Source of the DNA: Collinsella bouchesdurhonensis
Lineage (GTDB): Bacteria; Actinomycetota; Coriobacteriia; Coriobacteriales; Coriobacteriaceae
Assembly: GCF_900155365.1 (NCBI RefSeq)
Contig: NZ_LT699739.1
Span: 561,861-625,860, forward strand
Length of the DNA stretch: 64,000 nucleotides
Direction: 5' to 3'
A program made the position numbers and the translations under genes. Under the pieces are notes generated by a model, which had not been told where the DNA came from, searched no databases, and was given only the letters and a program-made list of their open reading frames with translations. Positions 1-8,818 of this stretch are shown here, piece after piece (position 1 is the first letter of the stretch; each line of letters starts with the position of its first letter).

Positions 1-1
1 G

Positions 2-1657
2 ATCAAAGCGTGCCTCCTCGCCGTGTTGAGTCTTGCCTTCGCTCTTGTCCGCGCGCTCAAAGGCCGATTTGCGAGACCCACGGCGAGAACGGTCGGACTC
101 ACGACGACGGTCGCGACGGTCGAACTCGCGCTCGCGGCCGGCGAACTTCGCAGCGCGACGCTCGGCGCGGTTACCGCCCACCCCAGGCGTCTCGACCTTA
201 AGCGCGGTCTCAGCCTCCACAGCCCCCGTAGCCTCATCGGCGCGTACGCGCGCTTTGCCGGCGCGCTTAGGACGAGCGGGGCGATTGCCATCGCCGCGCT
301 TGGCGGCAGCGCGCTTAGCAGCATTCTCGCGACGCTTTTCCTTTTGTTTGCGGCGCTTGCGCTCGTTTTTGGTCGCAGCATGATCGGCGGGCACGCGATC
401 GGGGTTGATGCGCGGCAGGTCGGTACCAAGGGTCAGCCCGGTTGCATCGTACATGTCGGCGGTCTTGCCCATCAGAGCCTCAATGTCAAAGAACTCAGCG
501 ATGTCCGCCTTGGTCACGAAAGTGAGCGACCAGCCTTCCTCACCGGCACGGCCCGTACGGCCAATGCGGTGGATGTAGTCGGTAGGTTCCTCGGGAACAT
601 CGAAGTTGACAACGTAGCGCACGTCAGAGACATCGATGCCGCGCGCGAGAACATCCGTTGCCACGAGAACCTGAACGCGACCATCGCGGAATGCGGCGAG
701 GGCGCGCTGGCGCTGGCCCTGGCTGCGGTCACCATGGATGGCCTCGCACTTAAAGCCGCTGCGCGCAAGACGGCGCACGCAGGTGTCGGCGCGACGCTTG
801 GTGCGCACGAAGACGATCACGCGCTCGGGACCCTCCTTCTTGAGGACCTCGGCCAGAAGAGCGTTCTTCTCGTCCATAGAGACGGGCACCACGTACTGGT
901 CGACGGTATCTGCCGTGGAAGTAACCGGAGCGATCTCCACACGAGCGGGCTCGTGGACCAGGTCGGTAATGGCGCCCACGCGCTCCTCGTCAAGCGTAGC
1001 CGAGAACAGGAGCGTCTGACGCTCCTCGCGGCACTTGCTCACGATGGTGCGTACCTGAGGCAAAAAGCCCATGTCAAGCATGCGATCGGCCTCGTCCAGG
1101 ACAAGCACGCCCACCTCGTCGAGGTTGGCTGCGCCCTGCTCGATCAGGTCCACCAGGCGCCCCGGCGTCGCCACCAGAATGTCGCAACCGCGAGCAAGGG
1201 CTTGCTTTTGCGGACCGTAGCTCAAGCCGCCCACGACGGTCACGGCCGTATGACCCGTGCGCTTGGCGACGGTGGTGCAAACCTCGTCGATCTGCTGGGC
1301 AAGCTCGCGCGTGGGAGTGATGACGAGCATCAGCGGACCACGGCCGCGCGCGGCGTTGCGGCGACGACGGCCGCGATCGCCCTTCTTTGCGGGAGGCACC
1401 ACATGGCCCAGCTTAGACATGGTGGGGAGCAGGAAGGCCGCCGTTTTGCCGGTGCCCGTCTGTGCCGCGGCCAAGATGTCGCGACCAGCAAGAACCTCAG
1501 GGATAGAGGCCGCCTGCACGGGCGTGGGGGTCTCGTAGCCCATGTCGACGACGGCTTGCATCACGGCATCGGAAAGGCCCAAGTCGGCAAAGCGGACCGT
1601 CGCCTCTTCCTCGGCAGGCAGGTTCTCGTTCGTTTCTTCAACGATAGTAGAAGGCAT
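2..1657 (-). CDS. DEAD-box RNA helicase, 3' end outside window
   Basis: ATP-dependent RNA helicase of the DEAD-box family, likely acting in RNA remodelling, ribosome assembly or decay. The minus-strand frame opens with ATG at 1657 and stays open to the window edge (552 codons). It shows a Q-motif region, Walker A AAQTGTGKT, PTRELAQQ, the DEAD box (VLDEADRML), the SAT motif (LLFSATLDEE), and in the second RecA domain VLVATDVLARGID and HRIGRTGRAG. The tail after about residue 400 is Lys/Arg-rich and low complexity, typical of RhlE/CsdA-type RNA-binding extensions. The C-terminal end is not in the window, so the exact subfamily stays open. Confidence 0.95.
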   Translation of the reverse strand, partial: MPSTIVEETNENLPAEEEATVRFADLGLSDAVMQAVVDMGYETPTPVQAASIPEVLAGRDILAAAQTGTGKTAAFLLPTMSKLGHVVPPAKKGDRGRRRRNAARGRGPLMLVITPTRELAQQIDEVCTTVAKRTGHTAVTVVGGLSYGPQKQALARGCDILVATPGRLVDLIEQGAANLDEVGVLVLDEADRMLDMGFLPQVRTIVSKCREERQTLLFSATLDEERVGAITDLVHEPARVEIAPVTSTADTVDQYVVPVSMDEKNALLAEVLKKEGPERVIVFVRTKRRADTCVRRLARSGFKCEAIHGDRSQGQRQRALAAFRDGRVQVLVATDVLARGIDVSDVRYVVNFDVPEEPTDYIHRIGRTGRAGEEGWSLTFVTKADIAEFFDIEALMGKTADMYDATGLTLGTDLPRINPDRVPADHAATKNERKRRKQKEKRRENAAKRAAAKRGDGNRPARPKRAGKARVRADEATGAVEAETALKVETPGVGGNRAERRAAKFAGREREFDRRDRRRESDRSRRGSRKSAFERADKSEGKTQHGEEARFD

Positions 1658-2106
1658 GAAGATATATCCGTTCTCTCGCGGCGCACGCAAACATAAGCCG
1701 GTTCGCGACCGCGCTCGTGAGTGTTGATATGGATTGCAATGACACCATGCGAAAAGGATGGGTTCGCATGGGGCGAATCGTCCGCGCGCGATAAGCGAGT
1801 GGAATAACAGCGTGCGCTAATGGACGATGGAGCAGGTTTCGCCAACAGTGAAGTATAAGTCGCACCTGCGACATGCCGCACGGCTTTCGCTTGTCCACAC
1901 CCGAACCCCATGTTTTCGGCAGGCGGATGAGCACGAGGCTGCAAACGGTGCTAACGAGGAGAATACATGCAAGCAAATTTGACTTTCTCTCGTTGACACC
2001 CCCGGGGGGTGGGGGTATGGTTGATCTATCAAGAGGGGCCACCTCGAATGCAGCTGTCTTCGTCTGGAGACACACGCATGCAGCAATAGAAAGGAAGCCG
2101 TCGTCC
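1658..2106. other. Divergent intergenic region between helicase and copper operon
   Basis: This 449-base stretch separates the helicase (minus) from copA (plus). The only clear element is the copA promoter-operator at 1993-2021. The mRNA leader from there to the copA ATG is about 80 bases and ends in an AAAGGAAG ribosome binding site. I see no convincing gene in either strand; open frames here have no recognisable motifs. Confidence 0.6.
1993..2021 (+). promoter_or_regulatory. copA promoter with CsoR-like operator in its spacer
   Basis: A consensus -35 TTGACA (1993-1998) and a -10 TATGGT (2016-2021) are separated by exactly 17 bases, and the whole spacer is C5-G6-T-G5. ACCCCCGGGGGGT at 1998-2010 is a near-palindrome. 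CsoR-family repressors bind G/C-tract inverted repeats like this, and a csoR gene is the last gene of the operon. The simplest reading is that apo-CsoR sits between -35 and -10 and Cu(I) releases it. Binding itself is inferred. Confidence 0.8.
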
Positions 2107-4434
2107 ATGACTCATCAGAAATTCGACGTAGGAGGCATGACGTGCGCCGCGTGCCAGGCGCACGTGGAGCGCACCGTGGAAAACGTTCCCGGTGTGTCGA
2201 GCGTTTCGGTCAATTTGCTCTCGGGCTCGATGGCCGTCGATTACAACGACGCCGCCTGTGACGCAGACGCCATATGCAGTGCCGTCGATCGCGCCGGCTA
2301 CAGCGCGGCGCCGATAACTGCCGCGGGCACCGGCGCCGCTGGAACCTCTGCCCCCACAGGCGCAACGCCCATGGAATCCCCTACCAAAAAGTTCGATGCG
2401 GCGGCCCGCGCCATGAAGACGCGCCTGATCGCCTCCATTGTCTTTCTCATCCCGCTGTTCTACTTAGGCATGGGCCACATGCTCGGCTGGCCACTGCCCG
2501 CAGTGTTTGCCGACCACGCGCACTCCATGACGCTCGCCCTCACCGAGCTCATGCTTCTGCTCCCCATCCTCTATATGAACCGCGCCTACTTTATCAACGG
2601 CTTCAAATCCCTTGCGCACCGCGCCCCCACCATGGACGCGCTTATCGCCATCGGCGCCACGGCGAGCGTGGCCTGGTCGGTCTACGCGCTCTTTGTCATG
2701 GCCGACCAACTCGCCCGTGCCCAGGTGCACATGGCCATGATGACTGCCATGGACAACCTGTACTTCGAAAGCGCGGGCACCATCCTCACACTTGTCACCG
2801 TAGGCAAGTACTTGGAGTGCCGCAGCAAGTCAAAGACGGGCAGCGCCATCGAGGGGCTTATCGACCTCGCCCCCAAACAGGCTCATCTTGTGAGCCCGGA
2901 CGGCAGCGAGAGCGTCGTCGACGCCGCACTTATCCAGGTGGGCCAGATTTTGCGCGTCAAGCCCGGTGAATCCATCCCCGTCGACGGCGTCGTGGTCGAA
3001 GGATCCACCGCCGTAGATGAAAGCGCCCTCACCGGAGAGTCCATCCCGCAGGAAAAAACGGTGGGCGACACCGTATATGCCGCCACCATCAACCGCACGG
3101 GCTCGTTTGATTTGCGCGCCACACGTGTGGGCTCCGACACCAATCTGTCAAAGATCATTCAGCTGGTCGAGGATGCCAACGCCACGAAGGCGCCCATTGC
3201 GCGCCTGGCCGACAAAGTGGCGGGCGTCTTTGTGCCCGTGGTGCTGGGTATCGCTGCCGTCGCGTTTATCGTATGGCTCGCCGCGGGCGGCAGCATCACG
3301 CAGGCGCTCACCGCAAGCGTCGCCGTCCTGGTAATCAGCTGCCCCTGCGCGCTCGGCCTCGCCACGCCCGTGGCCATCATGGTGGGCACCGGCCGCGGCG
3401 CCGAAATGGGCGTGCTCTTTAAAAATGCCGAAGCGCTCGAGACGCTCCAAAAGGTTGACACTGTCGTGCTCGACAAAACCGGCACGATCACGCGCGGCAA
3501 GCCCGCCGTCGTCGACATCCTGCCCCAGGTGCGCAGCGACGGCAGCGCCATGACCCAAAAGCAGCTGATGAAGCTCGCCTGCGCCCTCGAACGCGGCAGC
3601 GAGCATCCCCTGGCCGAAGCCATCATGGAGCGAGCCGACGAGATGGGCATCGTTGCCCGCAGCGTCAAGGACTTCCGCGCCATCCCCGGACAAGGCGTCA
3701 CGGCGCACGAGGGACAAAATGTCATCGCCGCCGGCAACGCTCGACTCATGGACAGCCTGGGCATCGCCTACAGCAACGAGACCCTCGTCACGCTCTCCGC
3801 GCAGGGCAAAACGCCGCTGCTCTTTGCCAAAAACGGTGAGCTCGTGGGCATCATCGCCGTCGCCGACGAAGTGAAGCCCACGAGCCCGGAGGCGATCAGG
3901 GCGCTCACGAACCTGGGCATCCGCTCCGTGATGCTCACCGGCGACAATGCCGTCACCGCCCAGGCGATTGCACGCAGCGTGGGAATCGACAGCGCAGCCG
4001 TGATTGCAGGCGTCATGCCTGCCGACAAAGAGCGCCATGTGCACGAGCTGCAACGGGCCGGCCACCGCGTTGCCATGGTGGGAGACGGCATCAACGACTC
4101 CCCCGCTCTCGCCCGCGCCGATGTGGGCCTGGCCATTGGAGCCGGCGCCGACATTGCCAAAGAGGGTGCGGACGTAATCCTCATGCACAGCGACCTTGCC
4201 GACGTGGCGCGTGCCCTCGAGCTTTCGCGCGCGGTTATCCGCAATATCAAGCAAGACCTGTTTTGGGCGCTCTTTTACAACTCCCTGGGCATTCCCCTGG
4301 CGGCAGGCGTGCTTTATCCGCTTTTGGGATGGCAGCTCTCTCCCATGTTCGGCGCCGCTGCCATGAGCCTCTCGAGCGTCTGTGTGGTCACCAACGCGCT
4401 GCGCCTGCGCCGATTTCGCTCGCGCAGTTGCTAA
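2107..4434 (+). CDS. copA: Cu(I)-exporting P1B-1 ATPase CopA
   Basis: Copper-exporting P-type ATPase of the cytoplasmic membrane (775 aa). One N-terminal HMA domain carries GMTCAAC (C13, C16). The transmembrane metal site CPC is at 412-414, the phosphorylated Asp is in DKTGT at 456, SEHPLAEA is the HP motif, and GDGIND is at 659. The C-terminal membrane segments contain FYNSLG and MSLSS, the YN and MxxSS signatures of Cu(I)-specific P1B-1 pumps. I chose ATG 2107, preceded by AAAGGAAG, although the frame is open further upstream, because the HMA domain starts there and the promoter lies at 1993-2021. It heads the copA-copZ-csoR operon. Confidence 0.96.
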   Translation: MTHQKFDVGGMTCAACQAHVERTVENVPGVSSVSVNLLSGSMAVDYNDAACDADAICSAVDRAGYSAAPITAAGTGAAGTSAPTGATPMESPTKKFDAAARAMKTRLIASIVFLIPLFYLGMGHMLGWPLPAVFADHAHSMTLALTELMLLLPILYMNRAYFINGFKSLAHRAPTMDALIAIGATASVAWSVYALFVMADQLARAQVHMAMMTAMDNLYFESAGTILTLVTVGKYLECRSKSKTGSAIEGLIDLAPKQAHLVSPDGSESVVDAALIQVGQILRVKPGESIPVDGVVVEGSTAVDESALTGESIPQEKTVGDTVYAATINRTGSFDLRATRVGSDTNLSKIIQLVEDANATKAPIARLADKVAGVFVPVVLGIAAVAFIVWLAAGGSITQALTASVAVLVISCPCALGLATPVAIMVGTGRGAEMGVLFKNAEALETLQKVDTVVLDKTGTITRGKPAVVDILPQVRSDGSAMTQKQLMKLACALERGSEHPLAEAIMERADEMGIVARSVKDFRAIPGQGVTAHEGQNVIAAGNARLMDSLGIAYSNETLVTLSAQGKTPLLFAKNGELVGIIAVADEVKPTSPEAIRALTNLGIRSVMLTGDNAVTAQAIARSVGIDSAAVIAGVMPADKERHVHELQRAGHRVAMVGDGINDSPALARADVGLAIGAGADIAKEGADVILMHSDLADVARALELSRAVIRNIKQDLFWALFYNSLGIPLAAGVLYPLLGWQLSPMFGAAAMSLSSVCVVTNALRLRRFRSRSC

Positions 4435-4467
4435 TATATCTGTTAGACATCTAAGAAAGGACCAACC

Positions 4468-4689
4468 ATGAAGTACCAGATCAAGACTCGCGGCCTGCAC
4501 TGCGGACATTGCGACGCCTCCGTCGAGGCGGCACTGCTCAAGGTCGCCGGCGTAACCGATGCCGACGCCGACCACGAGACCAATACCGTCGAGGTCGAGT
4601 GCACGCAGGACACGACGCCCGAGTCCCTCGCTGCCGCCATCGAAGGCGCAAGCGAGAGCTTTGCCGTCGTCTCCATCGAGACAGCGTAG
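4468..4689 (+). CDS. copZ: Copper chaperone, CopZ-like HMA protein
   Basis: A 73-residue stand-alone heavy-metal-associated domain. It begins with the fold's first strand and carries GLHCGHC, the MxCxxC-type copper-binding loop in which the Met position is Leu/His. In the family these proteins carry Cu(I) in the cytosol to the CopA HMA domain and the repressor. It lies 33 bases after copA with an AGAAAGGA ribosome binding site and 8 bases before csoR, so it is very probably cotranscribed with both. The function is assigned from motif, size and operon position. Confidence 0.88.
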   Translation: MKYQIKTRGLHCGHCDASVEAALLKVAGVTDADADHETNTVEVECTQDTTPESLAAAIEGASESFAVVSIETA

Positions 4690-4697
4690 GCACAACT

Positions 4698-4970
4698 ATG
4701 GTGGCAGACCACGACAAGATAGCGCGCCTGCTCAAGACCGCCCGCGGCCAGATTGACGGCATCATGAAGATGGTCGATGAAGATCGCTACTGCATCGACA
4801 TCTCCACTCAGCTCATGGCCACGCAGTCGCTCATCGCACGCATCAACGCCGACGTGCTCAAAGCACATGTCGAAGGCTGCGTGCGCAGCGCTCTGGAAGA
4901 TGGCAGCGAGGCGCAAAAGACTCAAAAGCTCGACGAGATCGGCCGTGTTATCGAAAAACTCACCAAATAA
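4698..4970 (+). CDS. csoR: Copper-sensing repressor CsoR
   Basis: A 90-residue CsoR/RcnR-family repressor. The Cu(I) ligands are visible as C32, H57 and C61; the 25- and 4-residue spacing equals that of the characterised M. tuberculosis CsoR (C36, H61, C65). The N-terminal DKIARLLKTARGQIDGI is the family's conserved first helix. ATG 4698 was chosen over longer upstream frames because it begins just before this helix. It is the last gene of the copper operon and would repress its own promoter at 1993-2021, giving negative feedback. Confidence 0.95.
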   Translation: MVADHDKIARLLKTARGQIDGIMKMVDEDRYCIDISTQLMATQSLIARINADVLKAHVEGCVRSALEDGSEAQKTQKLDEIGRVIEKLTK

Positions 4971-5086
4971 CGACCCTCTCGCTTCTCTCGGTACGGGGAT
5001 GTGCGGGAAACTGCACTTTTCGCGTTGCATGTGGGTAAAACTGTGAGTATTCTTTTAACGATTAGCATCTCGACGGGGAGTATTTC

Positions 5087-5548
5087 ATGCAGGATTTCTT
5101 GAACAAGCTGAAGCATTTTATGGATGATCGCTACGGCGTTGACGATCTTTCTTGTGCGCTCGGCGCCTTGGGCGTAATCATCGCCTTGCTGGGTGCGCTC
5201 CTAAAGGTTGGCCTGTTCACCTGGATTGCCATCATCGTTATCGTGCTTGCCATCGTGCGCGCCATCTCCAAGAATTTCCCCGCCCGCGAGCGCGAGAATG
5301 ATCAGTTCCGCCAGCTCACCTCCAAGGCGCCCGCCCTCGACGGCTTCTTTGACAAGCTGCCGTTCAAGCATGGAGCCGAGCGCATGGCGCGCGCCGGCCG
5401 CACCGCCAAGAAGATGCTCGTCAACCGCAAGACCACGATGTACTTCCGCTGCAAGAACTGTGGCCAGATTCTCTCTGTCCCGCGCGGTAAAGGCCGCATT
5501 CTCATCACCTGCCCCAAGTGCGGCTGCAAAGCAGAAAAGCGTTCCTAA
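5087..5548 (+). CDS. Membrane protein with C-terminal zinc ribbon
   Basis: A 153-residue protein of unknown function. After a short soluble start (about 1-25) there are two hydrophobic segments at about 25-43 and 46-62, a basic linker, and a C-terminal zinc ribbon with CKNC and CPKCGC separated by about 20 residues. ATG 5087 is preceded by GGGGAG. The next gene starts 5 bases after the stop, so the two are probably translated from one message. Small membrane proteins with a cytosolic zinc ribbon are widespread in Actinobacteria, but I do not recognise a named family or role. Confidence 0.75.
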   Translation: MQDFLNKLKHFMDDRYGVDDLSCALGALGVIIALLGALLKVGLFTWIAIIVIVLAIVRAISKNFPARERENDQFRQLTSKAPALDGFFDKLPFKHGAERMARAGRTAKKMLVNRKTTMYFRCKNCGQILSVPRGKGRILITCPKCGCKAEKRS

Positions 5549-5553
5549 CTACC

Positions 5554-6225
5554 ATGAACGTCCTGCCATTTCCCTGTCTTCGCCCGGCTGAGGGCCACGT
5601 TATCGAGGTCCTTTCCCAACCGATCGATACATTGGCATCAGCCGGTTCCATCTTGCAGGCGCAGGAGGCGGGGGTTTTGCTTAAGGACGCGCGCCCCTCG
5701 TATTACCTGTACGAAAACACGGCAGCGAACGGCGCCTGCCAAACGGCGCTCATTGGCATCTGCGCCCTGGAATCGCTCGCATGCGATGTCGCGCAGAGCG
5801 TTGAGGCGGCGCCGTCCGGTGCATGTCCCGCCCTTCAGTGCACGCCTGCACCGGTTACCTACAAGCGTCAACCGGTATTAGACGTGATTCTTTCTGCCGC
5901 ACAACAGGGCGCGCCCCTGTACGATCTCTACGATCCTGCGGGAGCGCGTCACCGCATCTGGCATATCGGTCGCACCGAAGCTGTCGAGGCGATACGCACC
6001 ATGGTGCAGCAGATTCCCTCCGCGAGCGACGTCTCTTCCGGCGTCCTCGCTTCGATGGTCAACCACGCCGAGACCGCCCGCGCCAAGGCGCAAGCGGCAG
6101 GCAATTTCACCGGACGCGAGCCCTTTAACTATGTCTTGCTAGCGCTCTATCCCACCGATGGAGCCAAAACCGCTCTGCCGGCCATGCCCGTCGGATTTCT
6201 TGCACATCAGATCGCCAAACTGTAG
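5554..6225 (+). CDS. Short DUF1015-like protein
   Basis: A 223-residue protein whose start (NVLPFPCLRPAEGHV) matches the opening of DUF1015 proteins, which begin with a PFP-LRP motif followed by a short acidic region. Typical family members are about 400 residues, so this is roughly half size. It contains PLYDLYDPAGARHRIW and a late GREPFNYVLLALYP block, both resembling DUF1015 segments, so it looks condensed rather than cut at one end. ATG 5554 was chosen because it directly precedes the conserved start. Function is unknown. A hairpin at 6238-6302 probably ends transcription. Confidence 0.65.
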   Translation: MNVLPFPCLRPAEGHVIEVLSQPIDTLASAGSILQAQEAGVLLKDARPSYYLYENTAANGACQTALIGICALESLACDVAQSVEAAPSGACPALQCTPAPVTYKRQPVLDVILSAAQQGAPLYDLYDPAGARHRIWHIGRTEAVEAIRTMVQQIPSASDVSSGVLASMVNHAETARAKAQAAGNFTGREPFNYVLLALYPTDGAKTALPAMPVGFLAHQIAKL

Positions 6226-6237
6226 CAATTCGCCTCG

Positions 6238-6302
6238 TTGAGCCGCAACAAGGGGACTGACTCCGAAGGAATTCCGGGGCCAGCCCCCCTGTTGCGGCTC
6301 AA
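6238..6302 (+). terminator. Structured hairpin terminator after the DUF1015-like gene
   Basis: TTGAGCCGCAACA at 6238-6250 pairs perfectly with TGTTGCGGCTCAA at 6290-6302, and GGGG pairs with CCCC inside it. The inner region is also self-complementary in part. Only a weak T-rich stretch follows, so it could be a terminator or a repeat-type hairpin. Confidence 0.6.
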
Positions 6303-6445
6303 TCTTTATTTGAGCCATTCACGGCCTCCGCAGGCGCGGGCGACGCAACCCCCCCCCATAATTCTCCTGACAACATCCCGTATTTGAAAGCGCTATCCTC
6401 GCCCGTAACATGAATGCTCGGGCTGCAACAGAGGGGTTGTTTTTC

Positions 6446-6585
6446 AAAACTCATCGAAATAGGTACCCTGTTTCGATTTTTGCAAGTAGCAACGGTTTTA
6501 ACACCTCTGAATCCTGGGGTTTTCTTGTCCAAAACCGTCTTCTACTTCGCCAAAGCAAATAAGGGTACCTATTTCGAATTGTTTT
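6446..6585. repeat. Long imperfect inverted repeat, AT-rich, MITE-like hairpin
   Basis: A perfect 16-base inverted repeat (TCGAAATAGGTACCCT at 6454-6469; its complement at 6562-6577) forms the base of a longer hairpin. Inside, GTAG at 6486-6489 pairs with CTAC near 6542, and CGGTTTT at 6493-6499 pairs with AAAACCG at 6531-6537, leaving a loop of about 31 bases. Each outer arm is itself nearly palindromic (CGAAAnAGGnnnCCTnTTTCG in the left arm). No target-site duplication is obvious. It could be a miniature element, a paired protein-binding site or a structured RNA. Confidence 0.6.
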
Positions 6586-6703
6586 ATTGCAGTAGCATTT
6601 TATAACGGACCCAAACGCGCTATATCGGCAGCACAAAGTCGCCTCGAACACCGAGCGAAGTGTGCGCCATCACTTCTTGCCCGAGAGGGCACCGCAATCG
6701 CAC

Positions 6704-7306
6704 CTAAAGTGGCTCGACACCCAACTCGCGTGCATAATCTTCCTGCGTGAAAATCTCTTGCAGTGTGAAGACACCGTCCTTATAGGTAAAATGCATGGTA
6801 GAGGCATTGCCGGGTACCGGCTTGAGCAGGTCGGCAGCGTCGCCCAGCACCGCATCGTGAAACTCTTTGATGGCCGATCCATGCGAAACAGCGAGGACGC
6901 ATCTGCTTGCCGGCACTTCCATGGCCTCGCTCAACGTCGCCATCATGCGATCGCGAACCTCCTGTTGCGATTCGCCACCGAAGTGCGCAAAGTAATCACC
7001 CCAGGGACGTTGGGGCATCAAGGAGATACGCTCGCCTTCGTACTCGCCAAAAAACCATTCACGAATACCGGCTCGCTGCTCAAACTCGATACCGGGCATG
7101 ACGGCCTGGGTAGTCACATGCGTGCGCGTAAGCGTCGAGGTGTAGGCATGATCGAACACGAGGCCCCGATGGCGCAAAAACGCACCGGCACGGCGTGCCT
7201 GCTCGAGGCCCAGCTCGGTGAGCGGAGAATCGGTCCAGCCCGAAATCATCTTCTTGCGATTGAACAGGGTCTGGCCATGGCGAACAAGATACAGGTCGTT
7301 GGTCAT
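6704..7306 (-). CDS. Histidine phosphatase / phosphoglycerate-mutase-like protein
   Basis: A 200-residue member of the histidine phosphatase superfamily. The catalytic motif LVRHGQT is at the N-terminus, WFFGEYEGE provides the acid/base Glu region, and VSHGSAI near the C-terminus provides the second catalytic His. Substrates in this family range from phosphoglycerate to nucleotides and sugar phosphates, so the substrate is not assigned. ATG 7306 is preceded by GGAGG at good spacing, favouring it over an earlier in-frame codon. It lies 42 bases after the nitroreductase gene, which is upstream on the same strand. Confidence 0.88.
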   Translation of the reverse strand: MTNDLYLVRHGQTLFNRKKMISGWTDSPLTELGLEQARRAGAFLRHRGLVFDHAYTSTLTRTHVTTQAVMPGIEFEQRAGIREWFFGEYEGERISLMPQRPWGDYFAHFGGESQQEVRDRMMATLSEAMEVPASRCVLAVSHGSAIKEFHDAVLGDAADLLKPVPGNASTMHFTYKDGVFTLQEIFTQEDYARELGVEPL

Positions 7307-7348
7307 AATTCCTCCGAGGGGCAATAGGGGCAGCGGACGACAATTGCG

Positions 7349-8005
7349 CTAGATCAAAACATCCTCAAGCGAACGCTTGGGCACATGGTGCACCCCGGCA
7401 TCATCGCGCCAGTATTTGATGGAGCCATCCGGCGAGGCGGAAAGCGGCTCCAGACGCACCTCCTCGGCAGGAAGGCCAAAAGCACAGACGAGCTTGAGCT
7501 CATAGCGCTTGGCATCGAGGCCCAGCACATCTATCAGACGCGGCGTAAACGCTCTAAGCATACAACCTGCATAAGAGGGCGCGGCCGAACGAGCGGCAAG
7601 CATCATGGTCTGCGCGGCGATACCGCAATCGACCTCGACGATGGGCGCGGTAGACTTCCCCGCAGCGCTGCGCTCGGCAGCAATGACCACGTAACCGGTG
7701 GGACGCTCTCCTGCTGCAGGACCAGCCCAATCCTTGAAGTAACCTGCCCAAGCAAGCTCGGCGAACACGGCGTCGCATGCCGCAGGATCGCTCACAACGC
7801 GAAAGCGCAGCAGCTGCCGATTTGCGCCGTTAGCGCACAGGCGGGCCATATCAACCAACTCGAGCAAGAACCCCTCCGGCACACGCCGACCCTCATCAAA
7901 GCGGCGAAAGCTCCGACACGAAGCAACAAGGTTGGCCATCTGGACAAGACCATATTCGTCTCGCGCGGACGCTGCCTGCACGGAAACGTTCTCGTTCTCT
8001 GCCAT
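7349..8005 (-). CDS. Nitroreductase family protein
   Basis: A 218-residue flavin-dependent oxidoreductase of the nitroreductase family, which uses FMN and NAD(P)H on nitro compounds, quinones or unknown substrates. The start SCRSFRRFDEGRRVPEG is the conserved FMN-phosphate-binding region, followed by ARLCANGANRQLLRF. VEVDCGIAAQTMMLAA is the conserved mid-protein helix, and the C-terminal CAFGLPAEE resembles the family's G-x-P strand. ATG 8005 follows AAAGGAGAC. It is divergent from the YaiI/YqxD gene and probably cotranscribed with the phosphatase behind it. Confidence 0.88.
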   Translation of the reverse strand: MAENENVSVQAASARDEYGLVQMANLVASCRSFRRFDEGRRVPEGFLLELVDMARLCANGANRQLLRFRVVSDPAACDAVFAELAWAGYFKDWAGPAAGERPTGYVVIAAERSAAGKSTAPIVEVDCGIAAQTMMLAARSAAPSYAGCMLRAFTPRLIDVLGLDAKRYELKLVCAFGLPAEEVRLEPLSASPDGSIKYWRDDAGVHHVPKRSLEDVLI

Positions 8006-8104
8006 AGGAGTCTCCTTTCGTTAGCGACTTCGCGCCATTGTACCGCCGCAGAAGCGTCTTCACGACAGCGTACAATGAGAGTGCACGATACGAACGGAGA
8101 GAAC

Positions 8105-8764
8105 ATGAACAAAGAGAACGTGTCCCAAATGGCCGCTTTTGATAACCCCCTTGTCCGCAACGATGAAATGGAGCCAATTAACCCCAGCAAGAACACTCCG
8201 GAAGATTCCGAGTCAGATGAGAAATATGACATGCGGGACGAAGAGGATGCAGCTCCCCCGCGCGGTCGAGTCCTATTTATCGACGCCGACGCCTGCCCCG
8301 TCACAAGCGTTGCCCTTGCTTGCGCCCGCGACGCCTGCACGCCTGTCGTCATCGTAGGCAATACGACGCAAAACCTCGAGCGGCACATACGCCATGGCGA
8401 TCCACGCTCACGCGAAAAAGCGCGCGGTCGAGACGCCAGCCACGATGGCTTTTGGGTCGATGTGCTCGATGTCTCAATCGGAGCGGACAGCGCAGATTTC
8501 GCCATCGTAGAGCGTCTTTTGCCAAACGACATCGTGGTGACCCAGGACATCGGCCTTGCCAGCATGGTGCTGGGCCGCGGAGCGGCAGCCATCGGAGTGC
8601 GAGGCCGCGTGTATGACAAAGCGACCATCGACATGCAGCTTTTTATTCGTCACGAAGAGAAAAAGGTACGTCGCGCCGGAGGACGCACGCGCGGGCCAGA
8701 GCCATTTAAAGGCTCAGACCGAACGCGCTTTCGCCACAACCTTATCGAGCTGCTCCGCAAATAG
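8105..8764 (+). CDS. YaiI/YqxD (UPF0178, DUF188) family protein
   Basis: A 219-residue protein whose region after about residue 55 is the UPF0178/DUF188 domain. FIDADACPV is the family signature; VVTQDIGLASMVL and IGVRGRVYDKATID follow as in the family, which has a PIN-like fold. The first 55 residues are acidic and low complexity, an extension most homologues lack. ATG 8105 follows GGAGAGAAC. The biochemical function of the family is not firmly established. The gene converges with the exporter gene at 8819, and I see no terminator in the 54 bases between them. Confidence 0.88.
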   Translation: MNKENVSQMAAFDNPLVRNDEMEPINPSKNTPEDSESDEKYDMRDEEDAAPPRGRVLFIDADACPVTSVALACARDACTPVVIVGNTTQNLERHIRHGDPRSREKARGRDASHDGFWVDVLDVSIGADSADFAIVERLLPNDIVVTQDIGLASMVLGRGAAAIGVRGRVYDKATIDMQLFIRHEEKKVRRAGGRTRGPEPFKGSDRTRFRHNLIELLRK

Positions 8765-8818
8765 CTGGCACCCGAGATTGCAAGGTGGCGTGAACCCTGG
8801 ACCGGAGCTCAATACCGC

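Larger units (their letters stand above)
6226..6703. other. Non-coding stretch holding a hairpin and an AT-rich palindrome
   Basis: This 478-base stretch lies between the DUF1015-like gene and the phosphatase on the other strand. It holds the hairpin at 6238-6302 and the long AT-rich imperfect palindrome at 6446-6585. Base composition from 6440 to 6610 is clearly lower in GC than the flanks. Short open frames inside it are consequences of the palindrome and show no recognisable domain. Confidence 0.6.

Noticed and set aside
23-1696. Long plus-strand open frame over the helicase
   Set aside because: It is antisense to clear DEAD-box motifs and shows no domain itself; high GC produces such frames.
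4996-5015. Weak hairpin with TTTT after csoR
   Set aside because: The stem is only four base pairs, too short to call a terminator.
6414-6651. Small open frames on both strands in the AT-rich palindrome
   Set aside because: They arise from the inverted repeat, lack good ribosome binding sites and have no known domain.
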